Below, piece by piece: positions 21,875-33,696 of a DNA stretch of 64,000 nt. Each line of letters starts with the position of its first letter. Positions within the stretch are counted from its first letter, which is position 1. A model generated the notes under the pieces. It did not search any database, was not told where the DNA came from, and was given only the letters and a program-made list of their open reading frames with translations. Source of the stretch: Hemicordylus capensis (lineage: Eukaryota; Chordata; Lepidosauria; Squamata; Cordylidae). The DNA is taken from NCBI RefSeq assembly GCF_027244095.1, contig NC_069657.1, positions 241,902,674 to 241,966,673 of the forward strand. Direction: 5' to 3'. A program made the translations under genes and the position numbers.

Positions 21875-23400
21875 ACATCAGAGGATGAGCTCGCATGACT
21901 GAATGCTGCTCTGTACAAAAAAATCACTCAGTGCAGAAGATCATTACGTTACATGACATGAGCCCATTCTGAAGGGGCAGAACTCTTGACACAGGCTGAC
22001 CATCTCAGGGAGAACCGGGCATCTGCTGCTGCATCACACTGCTGGCGCATGTTCAACTTGTGGCTCACTAAGACACCTACATCTCACTCGCATGCACTAG
22101 CCCTGGACTGGTTTGGACAATCTGGCTCACCACATGTGATAGGGAAATGTGCACCCTGTGCCGCCTTCTGGTACACTGTGACACCTCTTCCGGAATGTGT
22201 CAGGAATCAGCTTATCAATCACTTTTCTACAGCTAATACTCCTGCCTTCTGCATATTCTCACAGATGTAATTGTACTGTCCTGATATTTTGTTGTGCTGG
22301 TGTAACATTAAGGCTTTGGGTAGGCCTTGTGCTCAGTCCTGTCTACTTGTTTGTCTTGTACAGCAGTCTGTAGTATTAGGCTGTAAAACTTCAGACCCTT
22401 GAGGTGGAATGGATTCCTACATCTGTCTGGAAGATTTGGCTGATGAGAGCGCATAACGAGAACATGCTCTAACAGAGAAAGAGATAGAACATGCTCTAAC
22501 AGAGAGAACATGTTCTAAATGGCATAAGGAACATAGTCATTAATACAGTGTACAGACTGACTATGTTGAACTTTCATATAAACTATCAGCATTTGCTCAC
22601 TGCAAGCCTAAAATCTATCAGTTACTCTGTTTTTGAGCAACCCTTAGGCAGGGCCTCCTTAAGTTCTGGTAATAAGATTTAAAATCTGATTAGAGGAAAC
22701 AGTTAAAGCACAGCTTTCAACAGTCTTGTCTTAATTTCTTACTTGTACTGTTTGATTGTTAAATGTAAAAATGATCAGCCAGAGTACGGTAGTGGACTGA
22801 CAACTGTTTTGTGCATATGGTGTTGGTGTTGGGTTTTTGCATCTCCCATGGTTAATTATGTCATTTATGGTCATGTTCTAGAAATGAAAATGCAGACAGA
22901 GACATAAAGCAGAGAATTAGTCTTTTTGTTTGCTTTTCTGACTGATGAAGATCTCTGTATTGTCCAAAAGGTCACTAATATGTGCCAACAGAAATTAGTC
23001 CACTTAAATAGTGGGCACTTGTCATGAGCATTGTGGCAATCTCATTAAGTGTCAAATCAAACAGTCAAGTCCCAACAAGTTTTAAATAAATTTATTTATT
23101 CCAAAGCATGCAAATAATGCAAGTGTAAGGAGGCAGGATATTGCAGGCAGAAGATGGTTCAGATTAGGGTTGCCATATTCTGGTTTTCCAAATCTGGGTG
23201 CCTAATTTGCATATTATGTAAATTGGCTTGAAAATAATCTTGCAAATTAGCAGCTGCACTTTCCAGTTGACTTGTATTTGCTCTGGATAACTACCAACAA
23301 TAGTTGGGGAAGATATCTTTGCCTGACCATGTTCCTTGACATATTAACAGCAGCAATAGAACAAAATAAATAAATAAATAAAAATTGCACAGCTTTTTAA
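21875..23400. other. Intergenic, no gene recognised
   Basis: Between ITM2B and NUDT15. Apart from a small tandem repeat of GAACATGCTCTAACAGAGA (about 22459-22510, two full and one partial copy) I see no supported feature. Confidence 0.5.
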
Positions 23401-23404
23401 TTAA

Positions 23405-23490
23405 GGCTGCAATTCTGTACACACTTATTTGAGAGATCTGATTGAAACCAACAGTGCTTACTTCTAAGTAGGCATGCATTGAATGTAAAG
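23405..23490. repeat. Short palindromic squamate repeat
   Basis: GGCTGCAATTCTGTACACAC to TACTTCTAAGTAGGCATGC; inverted halves, same family as 51753-51845. Confidence 0.5.
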
Positions 23491-23779
23491 CCAAGAAAGT
23501 CCTTAAACATTACAATACACAGCCTGGTAGGCAGGCAGTGATTTACATAAAAAGCAAACTATCCTCTCAGCTGCCAGATAGAGATCTCCTGCTGATAAAA
23601 AAAAAAAACAAAGGCAACATTCCTCAGGGGATTAAGGTACTTGTAAAAGTGAAACCTGCCCAGTGAGCCTCCTGTGCTACCTCTCTTAATACAAGTCCAG
23701 CAGTTGAGCAGAATAGCTAAGACTCAAAACCAACCCACCTCTGCAAAACTAGCTGCGAACTACATTACAGGGTTGTTGT

Positions 23780-24060
23780 AAACCACTCTCTCCATCTCAA
23801 CCTGACTTTCAATCTGTGATATTAACACACACTAGATTAGAGCCTCCCCATTTCTGACAACTTTAAAAAAGTTTTTAAAGACACATTTGTTCACCCAGGC
23901 TTTTAATTAAATTACTGTTTTAATAGTTTTAACATTGTTTTTAAATTTTAAGATGTTGAAATGTTTTAACTCTTTCTGTTGTCATGCAGTTCTTTTACTG
24001 TAAACCACCCAGAGACTTACGTTTTTTTGGGGGGGGAAGTCAAATGAATAAATAAATAAT
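23780..24060 (+). repeat. L2-type LINE 3' end
   Basis: TTTGTTCACCCAGGCTTTTA (end of the LINE frame), T-rich 3' UTR, then CTGTAAACCACCCAGAGAC and an AATA tail. Confidence 0.65.
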
Positions 24061-24159
24061 ACATTGGCCATGAGCCATTTTCTAAGTTTCACCACTCCTA
24101 GTCTGAAATATACAGATAATGGATTGTACTGTCATTGGAATGTACATTGACAGGTTTAG

Positions 24160-24216
24160 TTTTTAAATGTTTAAAAACTAAAATGTTTTTAGTTTTTAAA
24201 TGTTTAAAAACTAAAA
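24160..24216 (+). repeat. Tandem hairpin-forming A/T repeat
   Basis: TTTTTAAATGTTTAAAAACT occurs twice in direct repeat, each copy self-complementary. Confidence 0.6.
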
Positions 24217-24599
24217 GTAACAAATTTCACACAAAATTAGACCCGAGTCAGAAAGAGCAAGAATGTCTCTATTTGCTGGTTTGTTTGTGTGTTTATGTGT
24301 ATAAGGGAAGACACGTTTCTACTCAATCACAGCTATGTTTAATAATCCTGGATTTTCTACGAGCAGCTTTAACTTCCTCTTCAAGAGAGATTTCACCAAG
24401 GTAACCCCAGAAATCCCCCTCACTACTGCACTCTGGGCTTCTTCTAACTCCTGTGTCGTCAGATGGAATACCACATAAAACCGGAAACCAGGAAGTATCT
24501 GGCCCAGCTACCTCCTGGTTTCCTTCCGCTCTAGTCTTTCAGCGGCTGCCTGTGAAAAGGGATGTTGTGGGGTTGTTGTTTTTTTTTAATCTCTGTGAT

Positions 24600-24764
24600 C
24601 GGGACTCCCCCACCCCCCCGTATTCAAATATAAAGCCTCCATTGGCCAAAACGCACAGGAGGGCGTGACCCTGAAGCGGCCTAAAGAGGAGTTGTTCCCC
24701 ATTGGTTGGCTGGGGGAAAGGTGGGGCTAAGAATCGGAGTCTCCCGCCGTTCCTTCTCCCCAGC
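24600..24764 (+). promoter_or_regulatory. NUDT15: NUDT15 promoter with two inverted CCAAT boxes
   Basis: Two ATTGG motifs (24641-24645 and 24701-24705), 60 bp apart, lie 64 and 124 bp upstream of the ATG; paired CCAAT boxes are typical NF-Y sites. An AT-rich TATA-like patch (AAATATAAAG) precedes them at about 24627. GC content rises into exon 1. Confidence 0.65.
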
Positions 24765-24907
24765 ATGGAGAGCCGGCGGCGCCCCGGTGTTGGAGTCGGT
24801 GTGGTGATCACTAGTTCCGCACACCCGGGTTGCGTCCTCCTCGGGCAGCGGAAAGGCCTGATCGGCGGTGGCACCTTCCAGCTACCTGGAGGACACTTAG
24901 AATTCGG
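24765..24907 (+). CDS. NUDT15: NUDT15 exon 1
   Basis: 143 bp from the ATG (context CAGCATGG) to the donor GG|GTAGGG. Encodes residues 1-47 and two bases of Gly48: a short basic N-terminus (MESRRR), the first Nudix strands, and the start of the Nudix box (LPGGHLEFG). Confidence 0.96.
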
Positions 24908-27900
24908 GTAGGGCGAGACATCCCCGCGGCTTCCTCCTGCTCGGGCTGCGGAAATTGGCGATTCCCAAGTAGAACTCATCACGCATGCGTAGTGACCTTT
25001 TCACGAGTTTTAAAGAGCAATAGTGGGGATTTTTAAAACAAGACCCGAAAGCTGGTGCATGTTGGCATGGATGTGAGGGTAGCATATTAGAACAGCAAGG
25101 ATAAAAACTCCTTTTGGGGTTTTGACTTTGGGAAGGTGAGTCAATATCTAAGAGGCTGTATGTGTTAATACTCTTGTTTCAATTGTGATGAATTAATCTG
25201 GTCAGATTAAACCACCAATCAGTTCAACAGCAAAAGACAATTCTGCTGCAGGTGTTGCTTCCATAAGTTTTCAGCAGTGGGGGCTAGTGACTGGACAAGG
25301 TCACTGCTTTGTCCAGTCCAATGCTAAAGGTGACTTTTCTGGTTTGTTGTTACCTGTGTCATTTCTCCCATGTTCTCAGCCCTTGTAAACAAGTCTGACG
25401 TCTGAAGAACTATCACAAGGAAATACTTTGATTTTTCAGGAAAAGAAGTCTAACTGAAGCAGTACTGTTTTAGAAGATGTTTTGTTTTTCTGTATTTAAG
25501 TTAACATTTGAAGTACAGACATAGGGCCAGTTCTACTGCAAAATTAGGTATTGGGGCCCCATTGTACAGCTAATTTCCTAAGAGTGTTGTTGGCACCTTG
25601 ATCCCTCAGCAGCTCCTCTGCCTCAGCTAAGGTTGGCAACAGTCTAGAACAAAAGAAAGAGAACTAACAGCCTCCAAGCAACTTCTCCTTTCCTAATTTT
25701 TATTTGCCTAATTTTCAGTGCAGGGTGCATCCAATGAAGCTGATTGGCAGGAGATTTAGGATGGAGAAAAGGAAGGACTTCTTCACACGATGTATCATTA
25801 ATCTAAGGAATTCAGTGTTCAGAACATACACTTTCATTCAGAAGGTCCTAGGTTCAATTTCTATCAGCAAGGTTCTTGGATAGCAGAGCTGGGGAGGAGC
25901 TTCAAGGGGCATAGCGCCCCTACTTTGCACAAAGAAAGTGCCAGATCCTTGAGCTCTTCATGGCTGGTCTCTCCTTTGCTGCTCCATGGCTCCTGCCTCC
26001 TCCTCTCTCAGTATTGGCGGAGGGCAAGTCTGTCTGAAATCCCATTGTGGAAGAGTATGACTTCTGACACACACTCCCTCTCCCTCTCTCCTCCTGTTAC
26101 TGTTCTTCTGCACAGACCTCAGCCCAGCATGATGCCCCCCACCCAATGCTGTGGCCCCCTGCAGTTTCTTTCGGTTGCAGTATGCTTAAACTGGCCCTGC
26201 ATAGACACTTGGAAGTGCGCAGTAGTTACTTCCATGATCAGTAAATGTTCACCCTATTTGCCTCAAAAATACAGTTTCCGGGTTAACGTTTGTACAGTAG
26301 AACAGGGATGAGCAGATTTGTAACCTGTAGTGCAGAGATGTAAGAAGCTTGCTGGTGGTCCCACTGCTGCTGGTGTGTGCCAGCAGACAAGGGCCCCCCC
26401 CCCCCCACACACACCTTGTGCAATGTTGGCTATGCTGCTGCTGCAGAGGATGGTGATGATGATGATCAGGGGCGTAACAAGGCTGGCGTGGGCCCGGAGA
26501 CAAAATTTTAAAATGGGACCCTTGCTGATACAAACACACACACACTTCACAATATGTAGTCATGTGACTTTCCTCTGGGGGGCCACTCGAGGCGTGGGGG
26601 CCCCCAGGCAGCCGCCTCCCCCTGCCTAATAGTAGTTATGCCCCTGATGATGATCATCATTATTCTCATTACCATTTGTATTAGTACCCTGTGGTCCATG
26701 GATGTCCTTGCTGTGCAATCTGATTGCCACATCTTCCCTTCCCTTCTCTGAGGTTGCTCAGCACTTCTGTGTCCTCCCCAAGCCCCCTGCATTGCAAGCC
26801 ACCATCCCCTTCTGCTTCCTGAACAATGTTGACTCCGGAATTCAACGGCCATTGCACTGTGACCCAGCAGGGCATTCCACTGGATTCTAATTATTTATTT
26901 ATTTGATTTCTATACCGCCCTTCCAAAAATGGCTCAGGGCGGTTTAATGCACTGGACTTCTTTAGATGTCATCTTTTAAAAAGAGATTTGTTTTTTAAGT
27001 GAGTAAAAAGAGCACTCCTCTTTTTCTCAAAAGGAATTTCCCCAAGAGTACTCCTGCAAGCCCTGTTCTGGCATTGGCAGGCTCAGGAGGCTTACCCCAC
27101 ATGCTGTCCACATTTGTCTGTACAAACAAGCACGGTAGAGATGAAGAGGTTATTTTTATAGTTGGAAGGATAGGGAAAGAATCTCTTCACACTTGCAGTG
27201 TTTGTCTTTTCAGAGCACCAGTTGTAGTAGTGCTTGTGGGTGTTCTCTTGGGAAGCTGACAATAGGAATGTGTATGAACCTGTTTGGAGGTCCTTTTACA
27301 GGCCTCCGAAGAGGTTCAAACACCAGGCGGTTCAGGGAGTTCAAAGGGGGGGAATAAGTTTAAGGGTGGGGGAGGGTGCACTTACCCTCTCCACTGCGTT
27401 TCCCCCACTGGCTGGAAAACTGGTCCCTCCTGCCACCCCTTAGATAGGAAGTGACAGGAAGTAGCTTGTTCACACGTCGCGCTGGCGCGCATGCACCAGT
27501 GTGTGCACGTGCTACTTCCTGACACTTCCGGTCCAAGGAGCAGACGGAGTGGCGGGAAGGTATTCTGATGCCCTGCTGGACTGGTTTTCCAATGAGTGCT
27601 GGCGGGGTGGGGGAAGTGCACCCTCCTCCGCATTTAAAGTTAACCCCCCCCACCGCCAGTTCCGTGCACATCCCTACTATACAGCGACCCTTTTAAAAAA
27701 ATGTCTGAAGTGGGCTTAAGGAAGAAGATGCAGGTGACAGTGAGCCAAGCAACATGGTGGAGGTCATGGTGGTGAAACCTTTCTTCCTCTTAGTGACTGC
27801 TGCTGTGGACCATCTACCACAATCTACCTCCCACTATGTGAGATGGAACTTAGTACTGGATATATAGAACATAAATGAGATAATGCTTGCCCACTTGCTG

Positions 27901-30162
27901 CATATTGCACACATGAAGCAATATGTGTTCTCCCCCGTTAAGTCCTTTTAAGACTTGTGAAGAAGATGGGAGAAGCTGCAAGCATTCAGGAGTGCCGTCC
28001 TAAGCATGTTCATGTCAGCCACCTAATGGCGCAGCGGGGAAATGACTTGAATAGCAAGGCAGAGGTTGCCGGATCGAATCCCGCTGGTGTGTTCCCACAC
28101 CTCTCTTGGGCAGCAACGATATAGGAAGATGCTGAAAGGCATCATCTCATATTACGTGGGAGGAGGCAATGGCAAACCCCTCCTGTATTCTGTCAAAGAA
28201 AACCACAGGGCTCTGTGGTTGCCAGGAGTCGACATCGACTCAACAGCACACTTTACTTTAAGCATGTGCATGCAGAAGTCTCACTGAGTTCAATGGGATT
28301 TACTCTCTAGTAAGTGTGCATTGGATAACAGCCTTAGTCTTTCTGTGTAACTACTGTTTACAGGGTAGTCTTGTGTTGCCTTTAAGTGACCAAATATATC
28401 CTACTCCCTCCCTATACTATCCTTTTAATAGGCCCAGAAAACTGGATGGCATACACATTTTTAAATGAATGAGGAGAATTAGAACCTGTGGGACCAATGT
28501 CACCGAGATAGTATCTCTAGATGCTACATGGCTGTGGGCTGGCAAATAGGCTTGGCCTTTCTGCTGCTTCAAACAGGCCCCATTCTGAGCAGGCCGTCTC
28601 AGAGATCCATACAGGCCCAGGCCACTTCCAGCTCCTGATGCCCCGAGCTGTAATTAAAATAAAAATGACAACTTGGGATGTTCATGAACCTGTTTTTGAG
28701 GCTTGTTTTGAACCTATTTATTTTCTAATGTTAAGGCCTCCTTTGAGCTAGAGGCCCAGGCCAAATGGCCCTTCTGGACCCCCGACTGATTGGACCTGCT
28801 TCTGAGAGGCACTAGAATGTAAAGGTTTGGGGATGATGTTTTTCTTAACTTTCTCTTCTCTTGTCTGTCTAGTGAAAGCTTGGCAGAATGTGCAGAGAGA
28901 GAGACCTTGGAAGAAACTGCTCTACACCTAACAAATATCCGCTTTGCTTCAACTGTAAATAGTATTAGTTTGAAGAATAAGTACCACTATGTCACTGTTC
29001 TAATGAAAGGAGAGGTGGATATGAATCGTGAATCTGAACCGAGGAATCTAGAACCGGATAAGAATGAAAGTAGGATGTTTTACTTTTTAATGAACATTGC
29101 TAGTTTGGAAGCTTCTATACCTATACGAACACTGTTCATAGGTTTAATGTAAAGCTGAAGTAGTTCATTTCAGATATGATTTTTCTCTTGCATATGGCAT
29201 TCCAATAATCTTTACACATCATATGGTGAGACTAAATATGCCTAAACTCATGGAGGTGCTTTTCATTTATTTATCCATATCCTAATGAGAGTAGAAGATC
29301 TGCAGTGATACAAACAGAACTTATATGACCTCTTACTCCATCTACGATCTCCCCCCCCCCCCCAAGTTCTGTACTGCTTCCAAACCTCACCATATCAGTA
29401 TAGCTTTTGAAGGAATAAAAAGTAGGTAGCATTGTCAAAGGTCTCTAAAACAACTGGTTTGCTCAAGGATGTGGGTGGGTTGGTGGTTCGCATCTTTCAT
29501 GTGACACTTGATTTATCATTTAGTATGTTAAGGCTCACTCATTTTCACTAGTTAGGATATCCTTAACATTGGAAGCAGTATGGAACAGTCTATCCTTCTG
29601 GCTTCACGTATGAATCTTGAGGAAAATGCTGGGATAGAGGCAGCTTTTGGATGTTTCCTGCTGCAGGCAGATCATGGGTGTCCTAGAGATTCCCCTCTAC
29701 TCTGTCACATGAATTCTTTCAGAGTGCACCCAGCCAAGGAGACCAGGAGTGCTTGAAATTCCTGCCAGGAGGCTGGTTGCCTCTGTCGCAGCTAATAAGC
29801 TGGAAGTGTCCTGGCTCCCAGGTGAGCATTAGACAAGATAAGCTGTTACACTCTGCTGAAGGGAGTCATTTCTTGATACAGTGGAGTAAAAGGAAGAGTA
29901 GAGTTGCTGTTTACTGTAGTAGTTTAAATCTGAAGGTTCACCCATAGGGGTTGTGGATTTTAAATGAAATGGCATCACCTTCCCCCTCTCTCTTGCAGGT
30001 TGGGAATGGGTAAAGTGGGAAGAGTTTCCATCAGCAGATAAGCTGTTTTGGGCTTTACGCTGCTTAAAGGAGCAAAATTACAACCCTTTCGAAGAAGACT
30101 TAAATCACCTCAAAGGATACACGGGAAATCACCTTTATGTAACAGAAGAAAGTGTGATGTAA
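24765..30162 (+). CDS. NUDT15: NUDT15, nucleoside triphosphate diphosphatase; complete, three exons
   Basis: Exons 24765-24907, 28873-29069 and 29999-30162 join to 504 bp, 167 residues plus stop (human 164). NUDT15 is a cytosolic Nudix hydrolase that removes modified or thiolated dGTP-type nucleotides. The Nudix box runs from Gly43 to Glu62: G43, E49, R57-E58, E61-E62 follow the G-x5-E-x7-RE-x2-EE pattern, with metal-binding glutamates E58, E61 and E62. [20 protein letters not shown] and [16 protein letters not shown] match human; Arg134 corresponds to human Arg139, the pharmacogenetic position. Two Trp of the human Nudix helix are Leu here ([11 protein letters not shown]). The C-terminus has nine extra residues after GNHL. 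All splice sites are GT-AG. Tail-to-tail with MED4. Confidence 0.97.
26467..26646. mobile_element. hAT MITE with 8-bp TSD
   Basis: 180 bp, ends CAGGGGCGTAAC and GTTATGCCCCTG, flanked by ATGATGAT on both sides. The site lies in a GAT repeat, so the duplication alone is weak, but the ends match 33540-33696. Confidence 0.75.
26887..26946 (-). repeat. LINE/SINE tail fragment
   Basis: TATTTATTTGATTTCTATAC then CGCCCTTCCAAAAATGGCTC and GGGCGGTTTA: reverse of the tail seen at 5330. Confidence 0.7.
27263..27676. mobile_element. hAT-type palindromic element, 414 bp
   Basis: Ends TAGGAATGTGTATGAACC and CCGTGCACATCCCTA are inverted; inner blocks GGTGCACTTACCCTCTCC and GGAAGTGCACCCTCCTCCGC pair; centre GTCGCGCTGGCGCGCATGC. 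No matching flanking duplication, so it is old or rearranged. Confidence 0.65.
28018..28260 (+). repeat. Sauria-type SINE
   Basis: AATGGCGCAGCGGGGAAATG, GGATCGAATCCCGCTGGTG, AGGAGGCAATGGCAAACCCC, and the end CGACTCAACAGCACACTTTA. Confidence 0.87.
28262..28336. repeat. Short palindromic squamate repeat
   Basis: CATGTGCATGCAGAAGTCTC through TTCAATGGGATTTACTCTCT to AAGTGTGCATTGGATAACAG; family of 51753-51845. It directly abuts the SINE. Confidence 0.55.
28873..29069 (+). CDS. NUDT15: NUDT15 exon 2 (Nudix box helix)
   Basis: 197 bp between acceptor TGTCTAG and donor GAAA|GTAGGA. Carries the catalytic helix with RE and EE, the loop [16 protein letters not shown] and the segment [12 protein letters not shown], which aligns with human SEPKNVEPEKNE. 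It ends with one base of Ser. Confidence 0.96.
29070..29998 (+). other. NUDT15: NUDT15 intron 2
   Basis: 929 bp, GTAGGA...TTGCAG, with a poly-C run at 29351-29363. No repeat family recognised. Confidence 0.9.
29999..30162 (+). CDS. NUDT15: NUDT15 exon 3 and stop
   Basis: Acceptor CTCTTGCAG with a strong pyrimidine tract; encodes [20 protein letters not shown] and on to GNHL, then an added tail LYVTEESVM and TAA at 30160-30162. The tail and stop come from two copies of a 20-bp tandem repeat (30135-30154 and 30155-30174, two mismatches) read in different frames. Confidence 0.96.
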
Positions 30163-30231
30163 CAGAAGGAAGTGAGAAACAGATGAACTGTGTCGGAAAG
30201 GCTTGTTTCACAGAGATCTATGTTTTAATAT

Positions 30232-30237
30232 AATAAA
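30232..30237 (+). terminator. NUDT15: NUDT15 poly(A) signal
   Basis: Canonical AATAAA 70 bp after the stop codon. This gives a very short 3' UTR; longer isoforms using later signals cannot be excluded. Confidence 0.8.
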
Positions 30238-30984
30238 GCTCTACCTGATCCCTGTAGAAGACTGCATTTGATTTACCTATACGAGTCCAGTGTTCAGTGT
30301 TTGTAAGTTGTCTTTTTTGAACAGCTTTTTCTGGTGCCTGGGTGGAAGAGGTACCATCAGAAAAAGATAATTTAATACAGTGGGTTTGGGGAGCTGTGAT
30401 TTCATTTAGGCAAAAGGCCCAAATGCTCTGTGTCTGCCTGGGAGCTACAGTGGGGTTGCAGGAGAACTACAGCATGCTTGATCTATGCAGCCTTGATTGC
30501 CTTTGACATCAGTAGCCAACAAAACAATTCTCTATTAACAAATCACATATTTACATGATTACAAACTTCCCTAGTACTGCTTGAGTAGAACTGAGATGAG
30601 AAGGGCCTAGAAAAGGGAGGTGGAGAAACCATAAACCCCAACTCAACTATTTTCTTGAACTTTCCAATAAGGATAATCTATGCTAAATGACTTTTCTTAG
30701 TCAATGATAGGTGTCACCTACACACCTGTACATTTTTCTTGTGGACTGGATCAGAGGTCTTTGGCAGCTACCAAGATCCACCAGTCAAGGACATTACTAG
30801 GAAGCATTGATGGGAAAGCAAGAAAAATAAGAGTGGAAATTAGCAGCAGGGAAGTCATGGATGGAAACCATCGTTTGGCTCCAAGGAGAATAAAGCATCA
30901 CTTGTTTTGTACCTCAAAAGGGAACTCTTACTGCAAGCATTACATGGTGAGAAAGAACTGATGGTGGTAATGATGGTCATACTG

Positions 30985-31625
30985 CCCCCTCAACTGGAAA
31001 AAATATAGATCACCTCAACTACACAAGAGGAGGCAGACACCCGCATAATCTTGCTTGTCTCTGAGACAGGATAAGATAGAACCATTGTCATAAGCACTGA
31101 TACAGATATACTGACAGCATACTGACCTTGTCCCAGCAGTGAGCTTTGGATGAAAGCAGGCACATCCAAAATTCAACGATACATTGATGTGCACAAGGTT
31201 GAATGCTCTAATGGAGTAAGAGATGGATTGCTGGCATTTCATGCCATCACAGGATGTGATACTACAAGCCAGCTGGCAGGAATTTCTAAAAGGTCTGCTT
31301 GGAAAATCTTCTGTGAAAGTCCCCTTTCTCCTGTCTCAGTTTAACGTCTCTTACAAACCAGGTGCTGGCCAGAGCAAAGGAATTTATATGCAGACTGTAT
31401 TAACCTACAGTCAAGAGACAAACATTTGGAGACAAAACCAATTCACACCCTGTGATGTTTGCAGTTCAAAAAAGGAATAAAGTGCAAACTTGAAAACCTG
31501 CCAGCCATACAAGATGCACTACTTCAGCATATCCACTAAGCCACTACCAAATTGTAATCTGGCAAAATGCAGTGGTGGCAAATCCACAGATACAAAGTCC
31601 TATAAATGTGCCATCCACTTTCTAC
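30985..31625 (+). pseudogene. Fossil of a transposon-associated ORF (PIN-like, HA-TGCDT type)
   Basis: Protein-level traces of a widely dispersed metazoan ORF: EEADTRIIL and STDTDIL motifs (about 31024-31115), RYIDVHKVE, and the hallmark LLAFHAITGCDTTSQLAGI (about 31233-31290), followed by LPAIQDALLQH (about 31500). Such proteins are usually part of mobile elements, but I cannot name the element class. The copy is broken and its ends are not identifiable. It begins about 750 bp beyond the NUDT15 poly(A) signal. Confidence 0.45.
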
Positions 31626-31629
31626 TAAG

Positions 31630-32676
31630 GCATACTGTTGCCTCTACTTAAACAAGAGGCCTTGCAGCTGAGTGCTTTAACATCACAAACTGTGGTTGTA
31701 CAAGTAGGTGGCCCCATACGTATGTAACGCCAAACCGGAGTAGAATGGGGCAGAGGTTGGCATTTATATACGTTCAAATGCGTGAAACAGGTTTCATGGC
31801 AAAAGCAACCTGTGGTTCCCCTCGCCAAACTCTGATTTGGACCTCCAGTTTGTAGTGGGTTTGGTTGCTCCAACCTGAGGTTTGAAGGCGGCAAAGTTGT
31901 ATTTGAACACAGATGCCGCCATAACTGGGGTTTTGTTTCTGGAACCAAAAGAGAGAGGGGGCGGCCCAGACCTGCCAGGAACTCAGCCACTCCATGCCTG
32001 CCACGATTCTCTCTGGCCACCTCTACGAGCACTTACCCCACCCCTGTCTCTGTACTCCTCAAGGCGTTGCCTGGCAACATGCCAAGCCTTGTCCCATCCC
32101 AAACTTCTAAGCCTGTTGAAGAGAAAAGTCACATTGTAGGAAGCCTGCTTTCCACTGTGTCTCTTCTCTCCCCCCTCCCCCTTTTTCTGGCAATCAGAAG
32201 GGGACAAGTTGTCAAGATGGGCACTATATATTTTGTGTGTTCGCAAGCACATGCAGACACGGTGGCATGTTCCCTTTAAAGAAAAAATAGGTTTCCATAT
32301 TGTGTGGGGGGAAATTGTGCATGAAGTCACTTTTTTAGTATCTGCATCCAGACTGTTAAAACCTGCATTTAAATGCTTCTGCTCTGGATGAAATCTGGTA
32401 CAATTCTGACCTCCTGAGACTTAAACTAGCACAACCCTTCTAGTGCAGATTCGTTGCAAAGAGGGGATGGCAGTGTTTCATTTTGTGTGATTTTCCAAAC
32501 ACTTGAAGCAAAATGAAGTGTTACATTTACCAAAGTGTCTATTAGGAGGTGAATTACTGCAGCCCGAAACAAACACAAAATTGTACCCAGGAAACAAATA
32601 GGACGAAGCATGTCATTTTAGGCTGGGGCAGAGCTAGCTGTGTCCCAACATGTTCAGTGAATGTGAGCCCATAGAG
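31630..32676. other. Intergenic, nothing recognised
   Basis: No exon-like homology or clear repeat found on either strand. Confidence 0.4.
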
Positions 32677-32814
32677 CAGGGATTCTCAACGTGTGGATCC
32701 CCAGATGTAATTGGACTTCAACTCCCATAATTCCCAACCAAAGGCCACTGGGGCTGGGGATTATGGGAACTGAAGTCCAATAACATCTGGGAACCCACAC
32801 GTTGAGAAACCCTG
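32677..32814. mobile_element. hAT palindromic MITE with 8-bp TSD
   Basis: 138-bp hairpin, ends CAGGGATTCTCAACGTG and the complement CACGTTGAGAAACCCTG, flanks CCATAGAG and CGATAGAG. Same subfamily as 38781-38918. Confidence 0.85.
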
Positions 32815-33539
32815 CGATAGAGGAGCTGGGGACTTCGGGCAGTGCCATTGGCCCCATGCTGTGTGCTGTGGGGCCACGCTCCGACCCAAAAAAACACCAC
32901 CTCATCTGCTGCTGGCCCTTGCAGTGCTGGTGGCAGAGGAACTAAACGGCACTCCTGGTGTGTGAAAAGCCAGCCAGGAAATAGCCGCAGGTATGCACAC
33001 ACCATGTCTCGCCTGGTTTTTTGCACACCAGGCACAGTGTTTAGTTCCTCTGCCATGGGTGCCATAAGAGCTGGAGGTGGCTGTGGGGGAGGAGGAGGAG
33101 GAGGTTAGTAGATGCTTCTGGGGGCAGTGTGTGCAGCAGCAGCTATGGTGGCCACAGCTACTTCCACTACCACCATCCAAAAATAATAAAATGAAATTTT
33201 TAAATAGTCTAATAAAAATAGAGCGGCGGGGTGGGGGTGGGGGGGATGATCATTATTTGAACACAGGCCCTCACTGGCCTTGTCATGCCAAATGGCCCTT
33301 CAAGCCATTTTTAATCAGCATGGCTGTAGCAAGATTTTCTTCTCTTTGCCTGTCAGATTTTCTTACCTTACTCAACTAAGCATGCTCAACTGCATGCTCA
33401 CTATGATAAAAGCAAGTTGCTTTCTTTTTTCTGCCCACAATTCCAGTCAGATTGTATTACCGTCTTCAAAACAGAAACAAAATAAACCCAAATTCGGCAG
33501 AAAAGCATCAGATGTTGCTTGTGTAATTTGGCCCCCAAG

Positions 33540-33696
33540 CAGGGGCGTAGCTATAATTGAACAAAAGGACGGGCCCCCAGCTCCTGAGGGCCCTCCAGTT
33601 CCATCCCTCCCTATTTTCTTCATTGTCTCCCTCACTCTGGGGGGCCGCCCGAGAGAGGGATGAACACGGGCCCCTTCTCCCCTAGCTACGCCCCTG
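33540..33696. mobile_element. hAT MITE with 8-bp TSD
   Basis: 157 bp, ends CAGGGGCGTAGCTA and TAGCTACGCCCCTG, flanks CCCCCAAG and CCCACAAG (7 of 8). Confidence 0.82.

Larger units (their letters stand above)
24908..28872 (+). other. NUDT15: NUDT15 intron 1
   Basis: 3965-bp intron with GT-AG ends. Holds a CR1 fragment (about 25718-25818, plus strand), a 180-bp hAT MITE, a LINE-tail fragment (26887-26946), a 414-bp hAT palindrome and a Sauria SINE; 24910-25700 and 28340-28870 hold nothing I can name. Confidence 0.9.
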
